DNA of 64,000 nt. It comes from CAVXHQ01 sp963761735 (GTDB lineage Bacteria > Pseudomonadota > Alphaproteobacteria > Rhodobacterales > Rhodobacteraceae). Positions within the stretch are counted from its first letter, which is position 1; each line of letters opens with the position of its first letter. The position numbers were made by a program, and so were the translations under genes. Shown here in pieces: positions 9,507 through 17,716 of this stretch. The notes below the pieces were generated by a model that did not search any database, was not told the origin of the DNA, and worked only from the letters and a program-made list of their open reading frames with translations. The stretch is taken from NCBI GenBank assembly GCA_963761735.1, contig CAVXHQ010000003.1, positions 1,211,145 to 1,275,144 on the forward strand, read 5' to 3'.

Positions 9507-9524
9507 CCTCCCGGGGGAGTTTTT
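9507..9524 (+). terminator. Rho-independent terminator after hisG
   Basis: CTCCC (9508-9512) pairs with GGGAG (9515-9519) around a very short loop and is followed by five T. It lies between the convergent hisG and DUF1489 genes. The stem is G+C-only apart from one A-T pair, but the loop is tight, so some shift of the pairing is likely. Confidence 0.5.
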
Positions 9525-9553
9525 CGGGCAAGAAAAAGCGGGTGGGGTGCCGC

Positions 9554-9981
9554 TCAGCGGACGCCGATGTCGGCGAGGGCGCGGCTGAGCTCGGGGGCAG
9601 GGCCTCTTCGGTCTGGCGGTCTGCGGGCATGTCCGGCGGCGCGTCGGGGCCGGGCAGATAGCGCCAGCCCTGAAACGGGCGTTTCGGGGTGGCGGCGACG
9701 CGGACAAGGCCGGGATCGAGGACGATGGCACAGCGCGCGATGCCGTCGGCGCCCTCGTAGGCGTCGAACCGCAGGATCGGCTGGCGGCACAGGATCACCC
9801 CTTTGATGACCCAATAGATCGAGCCGCCCGCAAGCACCTCATCGGCGCGGCGTGGCCACATGCGGGTGACGTGGCGGGGACAGCCGTCGGGGGCCTGCGC
9901 GCGTTTGGTGTCCTGCCAGGCGGCAAGGTCTGCGATGTCTTCGGTGCCGACCGAAAGCTTCAGGATGTGGAGTGCGGTCAC
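9554..9981 (-). pseudogene. DUF1489 family protein, frameshifted near the C-terminus
   Basis: The reverse strand encodes a DUF1489 protein, an alphaproteobacterial family of about 140 residues with unknown function. It starts at a GTG (9981) as VTALHILKLSVGTEDI and contains HVTRMWPRRADE, GGSIYWVIKGVI and RRAIVLDPG-like segments followed by FQGWRYLPG. The family ending (ALPPELSRALADIGVR then stop at 9554) is present but in another frame. The switch falls in a run of five G at 9593-9597 on the plus strand; a sixth G would restore one 142-residue frame. As written, translation would run on past 9554 into the hisG 3' end and add an unrelated tail. A sequencing slip in the homopolymer is the simplest reading; a true mutation is possible. 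Confidence 0.75.
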
Positions 9982-10043
9982 GTCGTGATTCCCGGTTTGG
10001 AAGCGCGCGCGAGCACCAAGTCGTGGGGTTGGACCGCGCCATT

Positions 10044-10087
10044 TATCAAGATATAGAGTTACATTGAGTGTGCTGATTCTACCATAG
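10044..10087 (+). promoter_or_regulatory. Tandem NrdR-box-like sites upstream of nrdJ
   Basis: The 16-mer TATCAAGATATAGAGT (10044-10059) matches nine of ten core positions of the published NrdR box (C-W-A-T-A-T-A-T-W-G core). A weaker half-matching site, CTACCATAG, starts 32 bp downstream (10079). Three helical turns between two boxes is the spacing expected for the NrdR repressor. The second box is one base short, so the pair is a candidate, not a certainty. NrdR control of class II reductase genes is established in other bacteria. Confidence 0.4.
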
Positions 10088-10222
10088 GCAGGATCGTCGC
10101 GCCCGTGCCACGCCCCGAGGCAATCCAACGCCGGGCTGCGCAATTGGCCCTTGCCCCGGCTTTGCCACCAATCGTAATGTCGTCGCCTGCCCCAGATCGT
10201 ATCCAGACCGGAGACCCCTCTC

Positions 10223-12487
10223 ATGTCCCTTTTTGCCGCCCCCATCGCCGAGGCCATCTGGGACATGAAATATCGTTTCAAGGAACAGGACGGCACGCCC
10301 ATCGACGTCACCGTCGAGGACAGCTGGCGCCGGATTGCGGGCGCGCTGGCGTCGGTGGAAAAACAGCCCGAGGTCTGGGCCGAGAGATTCTACGCCGCGC
10401 TTGAGGATTTCAAATTCCTGCCGGCCGGGCGGATCACGGCAGGGGCGGGCACCGCGCGGTCGGTGACGATGTTCAACTGTTTCGTCATGGGCACGGTCCC
10501 CGACAGCATGGGCGGTATTTTCGACGCCCTGCGCGAAGCCGCCCTCACGATGCAGCAGGGCGGCGGAATCGGCTATGATTTCAGCACGATCCGTCCCAAG
10601 GGCGCGGTCGTCAAAGGCGTGGCGGCGGATGCGTCGGGGCCGCTGTCGTTCATGGATGTGTGGGACGCGATGTGCCGCACGATCATGTCCGCAGGCTCGC
10701 GCCGGGGCGCGATGATGGCGACGATGCGCTGCGACCACCCCGACATCGAGGATTTCATCGCCGCCAAATCGGACGCGGCGCGGCTGCGGATGTTCAACGT
10801 CTCGGTTCTCGTGACGGACCCGTTCATGGATGCCGTCAAGGCCGACGGCCCCTGGGATCTGGTGTTCGGGGGGACGACATATCGCACCGTCCGCGCGCGC
10901 GACCTGTGGGACGCCATCATGCGCGCGACCTATGATTTCGCCGAACCGGGCGTGATCTTCATCGACCGGATCAACGCCGCCAACAACCTGAACTATTGCG
11001 AGACCATCGCCGCCACCAATCCCTGCGGCGAGCAGCCGCTGCCGCCCTATGGCGCCTGCCTGCTGGGGTCGATAAACCTTGCGCGGCTCGTTTCCGATCC
11101 ATTCGGCGAGTCCGCGACACTGGATGCAAAGGCGCTGGACGACCTCGTCGCGACGGCAGTGCGGATGATGGACAACGTGGTCGATGCCTCGCGCTTTCCC
11201 CTGCCCGAACAGCAGGCGGAGGCGCGCGCCAAGCGGCGGATCGGGCTGGGCGTGACGGGTCTTGCCGATGCGCTGCTCATGGTCGGGCAGCGATATGGTT
11301 CGGCAGAGGCGGCGGTCGTCACCGAAGGCTGGATGAAACAGATCGCGCGCGCCGCCTATCTGGCGTCCGTGGACCTCGCGACGGAAAAGGGCGCGTTCCC
11401 GCTGTTCGACGCCGGGAAATACCTCGCCTCCGGCACCATGCTGGCGATGGACGAGGACGTGCGCGCGGCAATCGCCGAGCATGGCATCCGCAACGCCCTG
11501 CTGACGTCCATCGCACCGACGGGGACGATCTCGCTCTACGCGGGCAATGTTTCGTCGGGTATCGAGCCGGTGTTCGCCTATGCCTATACCCGCAAGGTCC
11601 TGCAAAAGGACGGCAGCCGCACCGAAGAAGAGGTCGTCGATTACGCCGTGCAGATGTGGCGCGATCTGAACGGCGACGCGGACCTGCCCGACTATTTCGT
11701 CAACGCGCAGACGCTGGCGCCGCTTGACCATGTGCGCATGCAGGCGGCGGCGCAGAAATGGGTGGATTCGTCGATTTCAAAGACGATCAACTGCCCCGAG
11801 GACATCGGTTTCGACGATTTCAAGGAGGTCTACATGGCCGCCTGGGACCAGGGCTGCAAGGGCTGCACGACGTACCGGCCCAATGCCGTCACCGGCTCCG
11901 TTCTGTCCGTGTCCGAAAGTGCCGAGGCAGCGCCCGCGCCGGTCGAAGGCGGCGAGGTCGTGTACCTTGCCGAACCGCTCGACCGGCCCGGCGAGCTGGA
12001 CGGGGCGACCTATAAACTCAAATGGCCCGACAGCAGCCACGCGATCTATATCACCGTCAACGACCTGGTGGTGAACGGCCAGCGGCGGCCGTTCGAGGTG
12101 TTCATCAATTCCAAGAACATGGAGCATTTCGCCTGGACCGTCGCGCTGACGCGGATGATTTCGGCTGTTTTCCGGCGCGGTGGCGACGTGACGTTCGTTG
12201 TCGAAGAACTCAAGGCCGTGTTCGATCCACGGGGCGGGGCATGGATCGGCGGCAAATACGTCCCGAGCATTCTGGCGGCCATCGGCGGTGTGATCGAGCG
12301 GCATATGATCGCGACAGGCTTTTTGCTCGCCGAAGGCGCGGGTCTGAAAGCTGATCCCAAAGCGGATGTGATATCGATCGGGAAAAAACGCGGAAAGTCC
12401 TGTTCGTCCTGCGGATCCTATGAATTGCGAATGGTCGAAGGGTGCATGACATGTGGCTCTTGCGGATATTCGAAGTGCTCGGGGTAG
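10223..12487 (+). CDS. nrdJ: Adenosylcobalamin-dependent ribonucleoside-diphosphate reductase (class II)
   Basis: A 754-residue reductase that makes deoxyribonucleotides with a B12-derived radical and works with or without oxygen. The first redox cysteine is in MFNCFVMGT (C86). The active-site N-x-C-x-E is NPCGEQ (N266, C268, E270), with the partner cysteine in YGACLLGS (C279). The C-terminus has a zinc-ribbon-like set of cysteines (CSSCGSYEL, CMTCGSCGYSKC) that re-reduces the active site. No cobalamin riboswitch was found upstream, but NrdR-like boxes are present at 10044-10087. The last 130 bp or so fall to about 50 % G+C, just before an IS481 remnant that begins at the stop codon. No class I or III reductase gene is in the window. 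Confidence 0.95.
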   Translation: MSLFAAPIAEAIWDMKYRFKEQDGTPIDVTVEDSWRRIAGALASVEKQPEVWAERFYAALEDFKFLPAGRITAGAGTARSVTMFNCFVMGTVPDSMGGIFDALREAALTMQQGGGIGYDFSTIRPKGAVVKGVAADASGPLSFMDVWDAMCRTIMSAGSRRGAMMATMRCDHPDIEDFIAAKSDAARLRMFNVSVLVTDPFMDAVKADGPWDLVFGGTTYRTVRARDLWDAIMRATYDFAEPGVIFIDRINAANNLNYCETIAATNPCGEQPLPPYGACLLGSINLARLVSDPFGESATLDAKALDDLVATAVRMMDNVVDASRFPLPEQQAEARAKRRIGLGVTGLADALLMVGQRYGSAEAAVVTEGWMKQIARAAYLASVDLATEKGAFPLFDAGKYLASGTMLAMDEDVRAAIAEHGIRNALLTSIAPTGTISLYAGNVSSGIEPVFAYAYTRKVLQKDGSRTEEEVVDYAVQMWRDLNGDADLPDYFVNAQTLAPLDHVRMQAAAQKWVDSSISKTINCPEDIGFDDFKEVYMAAWDQGCKGCTTYRPNAVTGSVLSVSESAEAAPAPVEGGEVVYLAEPLDRPGELDGATYKLKWPDSSHAIYITVNDLVVNGQRRPFEVFINSKNMEHFAWTVALTRMISAVFRRGGDVTFVVEELKAVFDPRGGAWIGGKYVPSILAAIGGVIERHMIATGFLLAEGAGLKADPKADVISIGKKRGKSCSSCGSYELRMVEGCMTCGSCGYSKCSG

Positions 12488-12544
12488 GTGTTCGATCCCC
12501 ATATCTGATGGTGTGATCTTTTCGGTGGCGTGGAAGGACGCCCT

Positions 12545-13235
12545 ATGGGACACGTTCGTTATGGCAGCGCCACGACCACGCACACCGTCATAGCGGCATT
12601 TAAGCGATCGCAGGCTTTGATCGCGGCGCTTAGCCGTGAGCCTGGGGTCGACCCGAAGACGGTTGCCACGTGGCGAAACCGGGTCACGGCAGGGGATCTG
12701 AAGACTGGTCCAAGGGACCCTCGCTCAACGGTTCTCACTGAATCCTGGCAAGCGATGGTGGTCGCCGTCCGGCGGCACACGTTGCTGCCTCTGGACGATT
12801 GCCTCCATGCCACGCAGCCCGCGATCCCGCACCCACCCAGATCCTCATAGCACCGCTGCCTGCAGCGACATGGGATATCGCGGTTGCCGGTTGTCGGGGC
12901 CCCCCCTCGTGACATAGATTTACAATGCACTGCCGGGCAGGGGACAAGCCAAAGCGCCAGCGGTTCGGGCGCTAGCCTGTCGGGTTCTTCCACATCGATA
13001 TTGCGGAGGGGCAGACTGCGGCGGGAAAGCTCTATCTCTTTGTCGGCATTGACCGAACCGGCAAGTTCGCGGCCGGTCCAGCTTGTCGAAACGGCCAACC
13101 GCAAGTCAGCCCGGGCGGTGCCGGACCATCTGCTCAGGCAGGTGCCTTGCCGCATCCCCACGATCCTCACGGACAACGGCATCCGGTTTGCCGGGCAGCC
13201 TTGGAACCGCAACAAGATCCATTCACGGCCCACGG
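12545..13235 (+). pseudogene. Decayed IS481-family transposase (IS remnant)
   Basis: Pieces of one IS481-type DDE transposase can be read in several frames. They are MGHVRYGSATTTHTVIAAF through LLPLDDCLHATQPAIPH (12545-12830), HRCLQRHGISRLP (about 12850-12890), GFFHIDIAEGQTAAGKLYLF (about 12975-13040) with the first catalytic Asp, and CRIPTILTDNGIRFAG (about 13150-13200) with the second Asp. Between them are at least two frame changes, an in-frame TAG and a foreign insert near 12895-12935. The third acidic residue and the C-terminal third are gone. The left end probably lies just after the nrdJ stop (from about 12489); I could not find a matching right terminal repeat. This accounts for most of the gene-free stretch 12488-13340. 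The rest, 13236-13340, is A+T-rich and contains an inverted repeat. Confidence 0.8.
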
Positions 13236-13261
13236 TTGGCCGCCATCATCCCGCAGATGTT

Positions 13262-13291
13262 ATGATCCATAAAAAATCAGTATTGGATCAT
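13262..13291. promoter_or_regulatory. Inverted repeat upstream of the DUF3830/ABC operon (candidate operator)
   Basis: ATGATCCA (13262-13269) and its exact reverse complement TGGATCAT (13284-13291) are separated by 14 bp, so the arms start 22 bp (two helical turns) apart. The repeat lies 50 bp upstream of the first gene of the transporter operon, in an A+T-rich patch that contrasts with its surroundings. This is the geometry of a dimeric regulator site. The LysR gene at the end of the operon is one possible binder, although LysR sites usually have a T-N11-A core, which is not evident here. Confidence 0.4.
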
Positions 13292-13340
13292 CGTCTAAAC
13301 TTCCCTTCTTATCAAAATAATGTATCAAAGGGAGACCGTC

Positions 13341-13814
13341 ATGACTGACAAAGGACTATATCTCACGTTCGTCGAGGCGGATGTGCGGGCGGAAATTACA
13401 TTGTTCTGGGATACGGCCCCCGTCACCTGCAAAACGCTTTACGGTGCGATGGAGACCCCCTACCGCTGGGACGCGACCCACGCGATCTTTTCCGGCCCCG
13501 AGATCATGACGGGCCTGCCGGACAGCCACCGCACCTTCGATCCGCTGTCGATCCCGCCGGAAAACCGCACGGTACAGCCCGAAGCGGGCGAGCTTTTGTG
13601 GTTCTACCAACCGAAGAACTTCTTCAAGATCGACCCTGACGAATTCTGGGAAATCGGTATATTCTACGCGCACGGCGGCCGTACCTTCGGACCGACCGGC
13701 TGGATCCCGTGCAATTATTTCGGCAAGATTACCAAGGGTCTGGATGCGTTCGCCGAGCAGTGCTCGCTGATCCGCCGCGAAGGTGCGAAGACGGTCGAGA
13801 TCGGCCGCCGCTGA
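13341..13814 (+). CDS. DUF3830 family protein (cyclophilin-like fold)
   Basis: A 157-residue protein starting MTDKGLYLTFVEADVRAEIT, with the typical DUF3830 stretch ENRTVQPEAGELLWFYQPKN and the closing GPTGWIPCNYFGKIT. Proteins of this family are predicted to adopt a cyclophilin-like barrel and have no proven activity. The ATG at 13341 has GGGAGA eight bases upstream; an in-frame ATG at 13320 lacks this. The gene is followed after 66 bp by a complete spermidine/putrescine-type ABC transporter, so a role in handling the imported substrate is reasonable but is inference. Confidence 0.8.
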   Translation: MTDKGLYLTFVEADVRAEITLFWDTAPVTCKTLYGAMETPYRWDATHAIFSGPEIMTGLPDSHRTFDPLSIPPENRTVQPEAGELLWFYQPKNFFKIDPDEFWEIGIFYAHGGRTFGPTGWIPCNYFGKITKGLDAFAEQCSLIRREGAKTVEIGRR

Positions 13815-13880
13815 CCCGTTCCGGAGTAACCAACACCCCCTGACGATACGGTCGGGAGGTTAACAGGAAGGAAAATACAG

Positions 13881-14900
13881 ATGAACAAGGCAGTTTTACT
13901 CTCAACCGTCGCAGGCGCCCTCGCGGTTGCCGCACCGGCCCTCGCGCAGTCGATCACCATCAATTCGTTCGGGGGTGCCTATGAAGAGGCGCACGTCCGC
14001 TGCGTCGTGGACCCGTTCCGCGCGGCGACCGGCGCCGAGGTGCAGATCGTCACCGCCTATTCCGCCGACGCCTTTGCCCAGTTGCGCGCCCAAAAGGATG
14101 CGCCGCAGTTCGACGTGATCCATTTCTCCGGTGGCCAGGAGATCGTCGGCGCGACCGAGGGCCTGCTGTCGCCCATCGACGCTGCCGCCCTTGAGAATAT
14201 CGGCAACATCTATGACATCGCGCGGCCCAATCTTGCGGGCGGCGAGGGCCCGGCCTATTCCATCGCACCGGTGGGCATGTTGCTTGGCGAGGGTGTCGAT
14301 CTGGCCAGCTGGGCCGAGATGATCGCGCAGGAGGATGCGGGCACCACGGTATTGACCGATATCTCGAACGGCTACGGGATGCTTGGCTTCTTGATGATCA
14401 ATCAGGTTGCGGGCGGCACGCTCGACGATATTCAGCCCGGCCTGGATGCCATCGCCACGCTGCTCGAGCGGAATGCGCTGATCATCAACACCTCGCCCGA
14501 AATCCAGCAGGAGTTTGCGCAGAACGGCGCCGAAGTGGCCCCCTATGCCGCCGACTATGCGTTTACGCTGCGCAACGCGGGCCTGCCGGTTCGGTTCGTC
14601 CTGCCAGAAGAGGGCGTGCCGGCGAGCTATATCACCGTCAATCTGGTGGCCGGCCGCGACAACACCGATCTCGCGATGCAGTTCATCGACATCGAAATCT
14701 CGAAGCCGGCGCAGGAATGCATGGCCGAGGCGCTGCGCTATACGCCGACCAACAGCACCGTCGAACTGCCCGAGGACGTGGCCGCCGACATGGTCTACGG
14801 CGAGGAGGCGGTATCGAAACTGATCCGTTTCGATCCGGTGGTGATCGAGGCGAACCGGTCAGACTGGGTCGACGCCTGGAACCGTACGATCGCACGTTGA
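13881..14900 (+). CDS. ABC transporter periplasmic binding protein (spermidine/putrescine type)
   Basis: A 339-residue solute-binding protein. The first 22 residues (MNKAVLLSTVAGALAVAAPALA) form a Sec signal peptide with an ALA-Q cleavage site. The mature protein begins SITINSFGGAYEEAHVRCVVDPF, as in PotD/PotF-like and opine-type family 1 binding proteins, and ends in the usual helix (WVDAWNRTIAR). The ligand cannot be read from the sequence; polyamines, opines and other amines are all possible. A good GGAAGGA precedes the ATG. It lies between DUF3830 and two permeases in one apparent operon. Confidence 0.88.
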   Translation: MNKAVLLSTVAGALAVAAPALAQSITINSFGGAYEEAHVRCVVDPFRAATGAEVQIVTAYSADAFAQLRAQKDAPQFDVIHFSGGQEIVGATEGLLSPIDAAALENIGNIYDIARPNLAGGEGPAYSIAPVGMLLGEGVDLASWAEMIAQEDAGTTVLTDISNGYGMLGFLMINQVAGGTLDDIQPGLDAIATLLERNALIINTSPEIQQEFAQNGAEVAPYAADYAFTLRNAGLPVRFVLPEEGVPASYITVNLVAGRDNTDLAMQFIDIEISKPAQECMAEALRYTPTNSTVELPEDVAADMVYGEEAVSKLIRFDPVVIEANRSDWVDAWNRTIAR

Positions 14901-14919
14901 TCTGAGGCGGGGCCCGGCG

Positions 14920-15741
14920 ATGACCGACAGACGCGAAAACCTGCTGTTGTTGGTGCCGGGCCTCCTGCTGCTGGCGCTGGCCTTCTTTTTGCCGATAGCG
15001 CGCATGCTCGCGCTGTCGGTCGAGGGCGAGGACGGTGTGACGATGACGCATTTCGCCCGCTTCTTCGAGGACGGGTTCTACCTTGGCGTGTTGTGGCGCA
15101 CGGTGCGCCTGTCGATCCTGATCACGCTGATCTGCTCGGCGCTCGGATTTCCCTTTGCCTATCTGATGGCGCGCAGCGGGCCACGGGCACGCCTGTGGCT
15201 CCTGATCATCGTGATTCTGCCGCTGATGACCTCTGTGGTCGTGCGCACCTTCGGCTGGATGGTGATCCTGTCGCGCAGCGGTATCGTGCCGGAATTCCTG
15301 CGCGACCTTGGCCTCGTGGGCCGCAATTTCGAATTGATGCGCACCGAAACGGCGATCGTCCTTGGCATGGTGCAGGTGCTGATGCCGTTCATGGTGCTGT
15401 CGATCCTTGGGGTGATGTCCCGCATCCCCGAGAGCCTCGAAGAGGCGGCGCGCACCATGGGGTGCAGCTTTCTCGCCACGCTGCGGTCGGTCGTGCTGCC
15501 GCTGTCGGTGCCGGGGATCGCCGTGGGTTCGATCCTCGTATTCACCCTGTCGGCCAGTTCCTTCGTCACGCCGAACCTGCTCGGTGGCTCGCGCATTCAG
15601 GTGCTGGCGGCGTCGATCTACCGCTCGGTCACGCAGACCCTCGACTGGAATTTCGCCGCCGCGCAATCGGTGATCCTGTTCGCGGGGATCCTGCTGGTGA
15701 TGGCGCCTTATATTATCCGGGTGGGGCGGTCTCATGATTAG
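14920..15741 (+). CDS. ABC transporter permease (PotB-like)
   Basis: A 273-residue inner-membrane protein with about six hydrophobic segments. The first is LLLLVPGLLLLALAFFLPI near residue 7. The EAA loop that contacts the ATPase is seen as ESLEEAARTMGCSFLATL. It starts 19 bp after the binding-protein stop and forms the channel with the next permease. The substrate follows from the binding protein and is unknown. Confidence 0.88.
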   Translation: MTDRRENLLLLVPGLLLLALAFFLPIARMLALSVEGEDGVTMTHFARFFEDGFYLGVLWRTVRLSILITLICSALGFPFAYLMARSGPRARLWLLIIVILPLMTSVVVRTFGWMVILSRSGIVPEFLRDLGLVGRNFELMRTETAIVLGMVQVLMPFMVLSILGVMSRIPESLEEAARTMGCSFLATLRSVVLPLSVPGIAVGSILVFTLSASSFVTPNLLGGSRIQVLAASIYRSVTQTLDWNFAAAQSVILFAGILLVMAPYIIRVGRSHD

Positions 15742-15765
15742 GTGGGCCAATGATTAGGTGCGCAA

Positions 15766-16569
15766 ATGGTTAGGCGCGTTCCCCTCTGGGTGCAGGTCGT
15801 GTCCTGGGCATTCGTCGGCCTGATGACGCTGCTGCTGCTTGGACCGCTGGTCGTCGTGCTGGGCGTTTCGGTCTCCGAAAGTCAGTTCATCGCCTTTCCG
15901 CCGCAGGGATTTACCCTGCGCTGGTACCGCGAGGTCCTGCAGGACGACCGCTATCTTGCCTCGTTCCTGCAATCGCTCAATCTGGCGCTGATCGTCACCG
16001 CCACGTCCAGCGTTCTCGGCGGCGCGGCGGCCATCGCGCTGCACCGCCGGGCGATGCCGGGATCGGGCGCGCTGGCGACGGTGTTCCTGTCGCCGCTGAT
16101 CCTGCCGACGATCATCTTTGCCGTCGGCATGCTGATGTTCTGGTCCGCCACCTTCGGGGCTGTCGGTTTCATCACGCTGGTGATCGCGCATACGGTGATC
16201 TGCCTGCCCTATATCGTGCGCACCACGCTCGCCGTGTTGCAGGAGGCCGACCCGAACCTCGAGGAGGCGGCCCGCACGATGGGCGCGGGGCGCTTGCAAC
16301 GGCTGTGGTTCGTGGTGCTGCCGCAATGTCTGCCGGGTCTGGGGGCGGGGATGTTCTTTGCCTTCAACATCTCGTTCGACGAGGCGGTGCTGTCGCTGTT
16401 CCTGCGTCAACCCGACCTTACGACCTTGCCGGTGCGGGTCTACGGCCAGCTCGAATTCTCGCCCGATCCGTCCGTTGCCGCCGTGTCGTCGCTGATGATC
16501 GGCCTGACGATCCTCCTGCTGCTGGCGGTGGACCGTATCCTCGGCCTCAAGAAATTCTCCGAAACCTGA
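15766..16569 (+). CDS. ABC transporter permease (PotC-like)
   Basis: A 267-residue second permease with about six membrane segments. Its EAA loop is PNLEEAARTMGAGRLQRLW, and HTVICLPYIVRTTLAVL precedes it, as in PotC/YdcV proteins. It begins 24 bp after the first permease. The gap holds two further in-frame-looking ATG triplets (near 15734 and 15750) that would be alternative starts; the ATG at 15766 gives the usual short cytoplasmic N-terminus (MVRRVPLWVQ). Confidence 0.87.
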   Translation: MVRRVPLWVQVVSWAFVGLMTLLLLGPLVVVLGVSVSESQFIAFPPQGFTLRWYREVLQDDRYLASFLQSLNLALIVTATSSVLGGAAAIALHRRAMPGSGALATVFLSPLILPTIIFAVGMLMFWSATFGAVGFITLVIAHTVICLPYIVRTTLAVLQEADPNLEEAARTMGAGRLQRLWFVVLPQCLPGLGAGMFFAFNISFDEAVLSLFLRQPDLTTLPVRVYGQLEFSPDPSVAAVSSLMIGLTILLLLAVDRILGLKKFSET

Positions 16570-16592
16570 CCCTGACCCGCTGGGAACCGCAC

Positions 16593-17663
16593 ATGTCCGA
16601 CCTGTCGCTCAAAGACATCCGCAAATCCTTTGGCCGCACCCAGGTGCTGCACGGCATCGACATCGATATCGCGGCGCAGGAATTCGTCGGCCTGCTGGGC
16701 GCGTCGGGCTGTGGCAAGACCACGCTGTTGCGGATCGTCGCGGGCCTTGAGAGTACCAGCGCCGGTCAGGTGATCATCGACGGGCAGGACGTTACCGGCC
16801 TGCCGCCCGAAAAGCGCGACATCGCGATGATGTTTCAGTCCTACGCGCTGCTGCCGCACCTCGACGTGTCCGAGAACGTGCGCTTTCCGCTGCGGATGCG
16901 CGGTATCGGCAGCCGCGCCGAACAGGACGAAAACGTCCGTGTCGCCCTTGAAACCGTGCAGCTGAGCAAGTTCGCGAACCGCAAACCCGCCGCCCTGTCC
17001 GGTGGGCAGCAGCAGCGGGTGGCGCTGGCCCGGGCGATCGTGTCGAAGCCCAGGGTGCTGCTTCTGGACGAGGCGCTGTCCAACCTCGACGCCCGCCTGC
17101 GCGAGGAAATGCAGATCGAGCTGATGGAGATCCACCGCAATCTGGGCCTGACGACGCTGTTCGTCACCCACGATCAGGACGAGGCGCTGTCGCTGTCGGA
17201 CCGGGTCGTGCTGCTCAACGCGGGCAAGATCGAACAGGAGGGCGCGCCAGACGAGATATACAACCGTCCGAAGACTGCCTTTGCCGCCCAGTTCCTCGGC
17301 TCGGCCAACCTGATCGCGGCCGATATCGTGGCGCCGGGGCGCGCCCGGCTGGCCGGTGGCGGCGAATTTGCGGTGGATCCGGATCTGCCGCAGGGGGACG
17401 CCCTGCTGTCCATCCGGCAGGAGGACATCACGCTGATCCCCGAGAACGACACCGCCGACACCGATGCTGACGGGCCGGTCGCCACGGTGCGCACGCGGGT
17501 TTACATGGGCTCGCGCAGCCGCGAGGTTCTCGATCTCGACGGTCAGACGATCCGGGTGCTGACGCCCGGGGCGTCCACCCTGAAACCGGGCATGAAGGTG
17601 CGCCTGGACGTGGCCGCGGACAGGATCGCCCGCCTCGATCCGGAACCCGGAGAGCCGCACTGA
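16593..17663 (+). CDS. ABC transporter ATP-binding protein (PotA-like)
   Basis: A 356-residue ATPase of the PotA/MalK group. The Walker A motif is GASGCGKTT (residues 36-44), the Q-loop is MMFQSYALLPH, the signature is LSGGQQQR (from residue 135), Walker B is VLLLDEALSNLD, and the switch His is in FVTHDQDEA. A TOBE-type C-terminal domain (about 270-356) follows, as in this group. The ATG at 16593 is 23 bp after the permease stop. It energises the transporter encoded by the three preceding genes. Confidence 0.92.
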   Translation: MSDLSLKDIRKSFGRTQVLHGIDIDIAAQEFVGLLGASGCGKTTLLRIVAGLESTSAGQVIIDGQDVTGLPPEKRDIAMMFQSYALLPHLDVSENVRFPLRMRGIGSRAEQDENVRVALETVQLSKFANRKPAALSGGQQQRVALARAIVSKPRVLLLDEALSNLDARLREEMQIELMEIHRNLGLTTLFVTHDQDEALSLSDRVVLLNAGKIEQEGAPDEIYNRPKTAFAAQFLGSANLIAADIVAPGRARLAGGGEFAVDPDLPQGDALLSIRQEDITLIPENDTADTDADGPVATVRTRVYMGSRSREVLDLDGQTIRVLTPGASTLKPGMKVRLDVAADRIARLDPEPGEPH

Positions 17664-17716
17664 CCGACGCGAGCGACACACCGCAGGCGGCAGCGCCCGG
17701 CGCGGCCCTTGGCAAT

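Noticed and set aside
9982..10222. Cobalamin riboswitch before nrdJ
   Set aside because: I looked for a B12 box and the associated stems and found neither; the region is short and partly occupied by NrdR-like sites.
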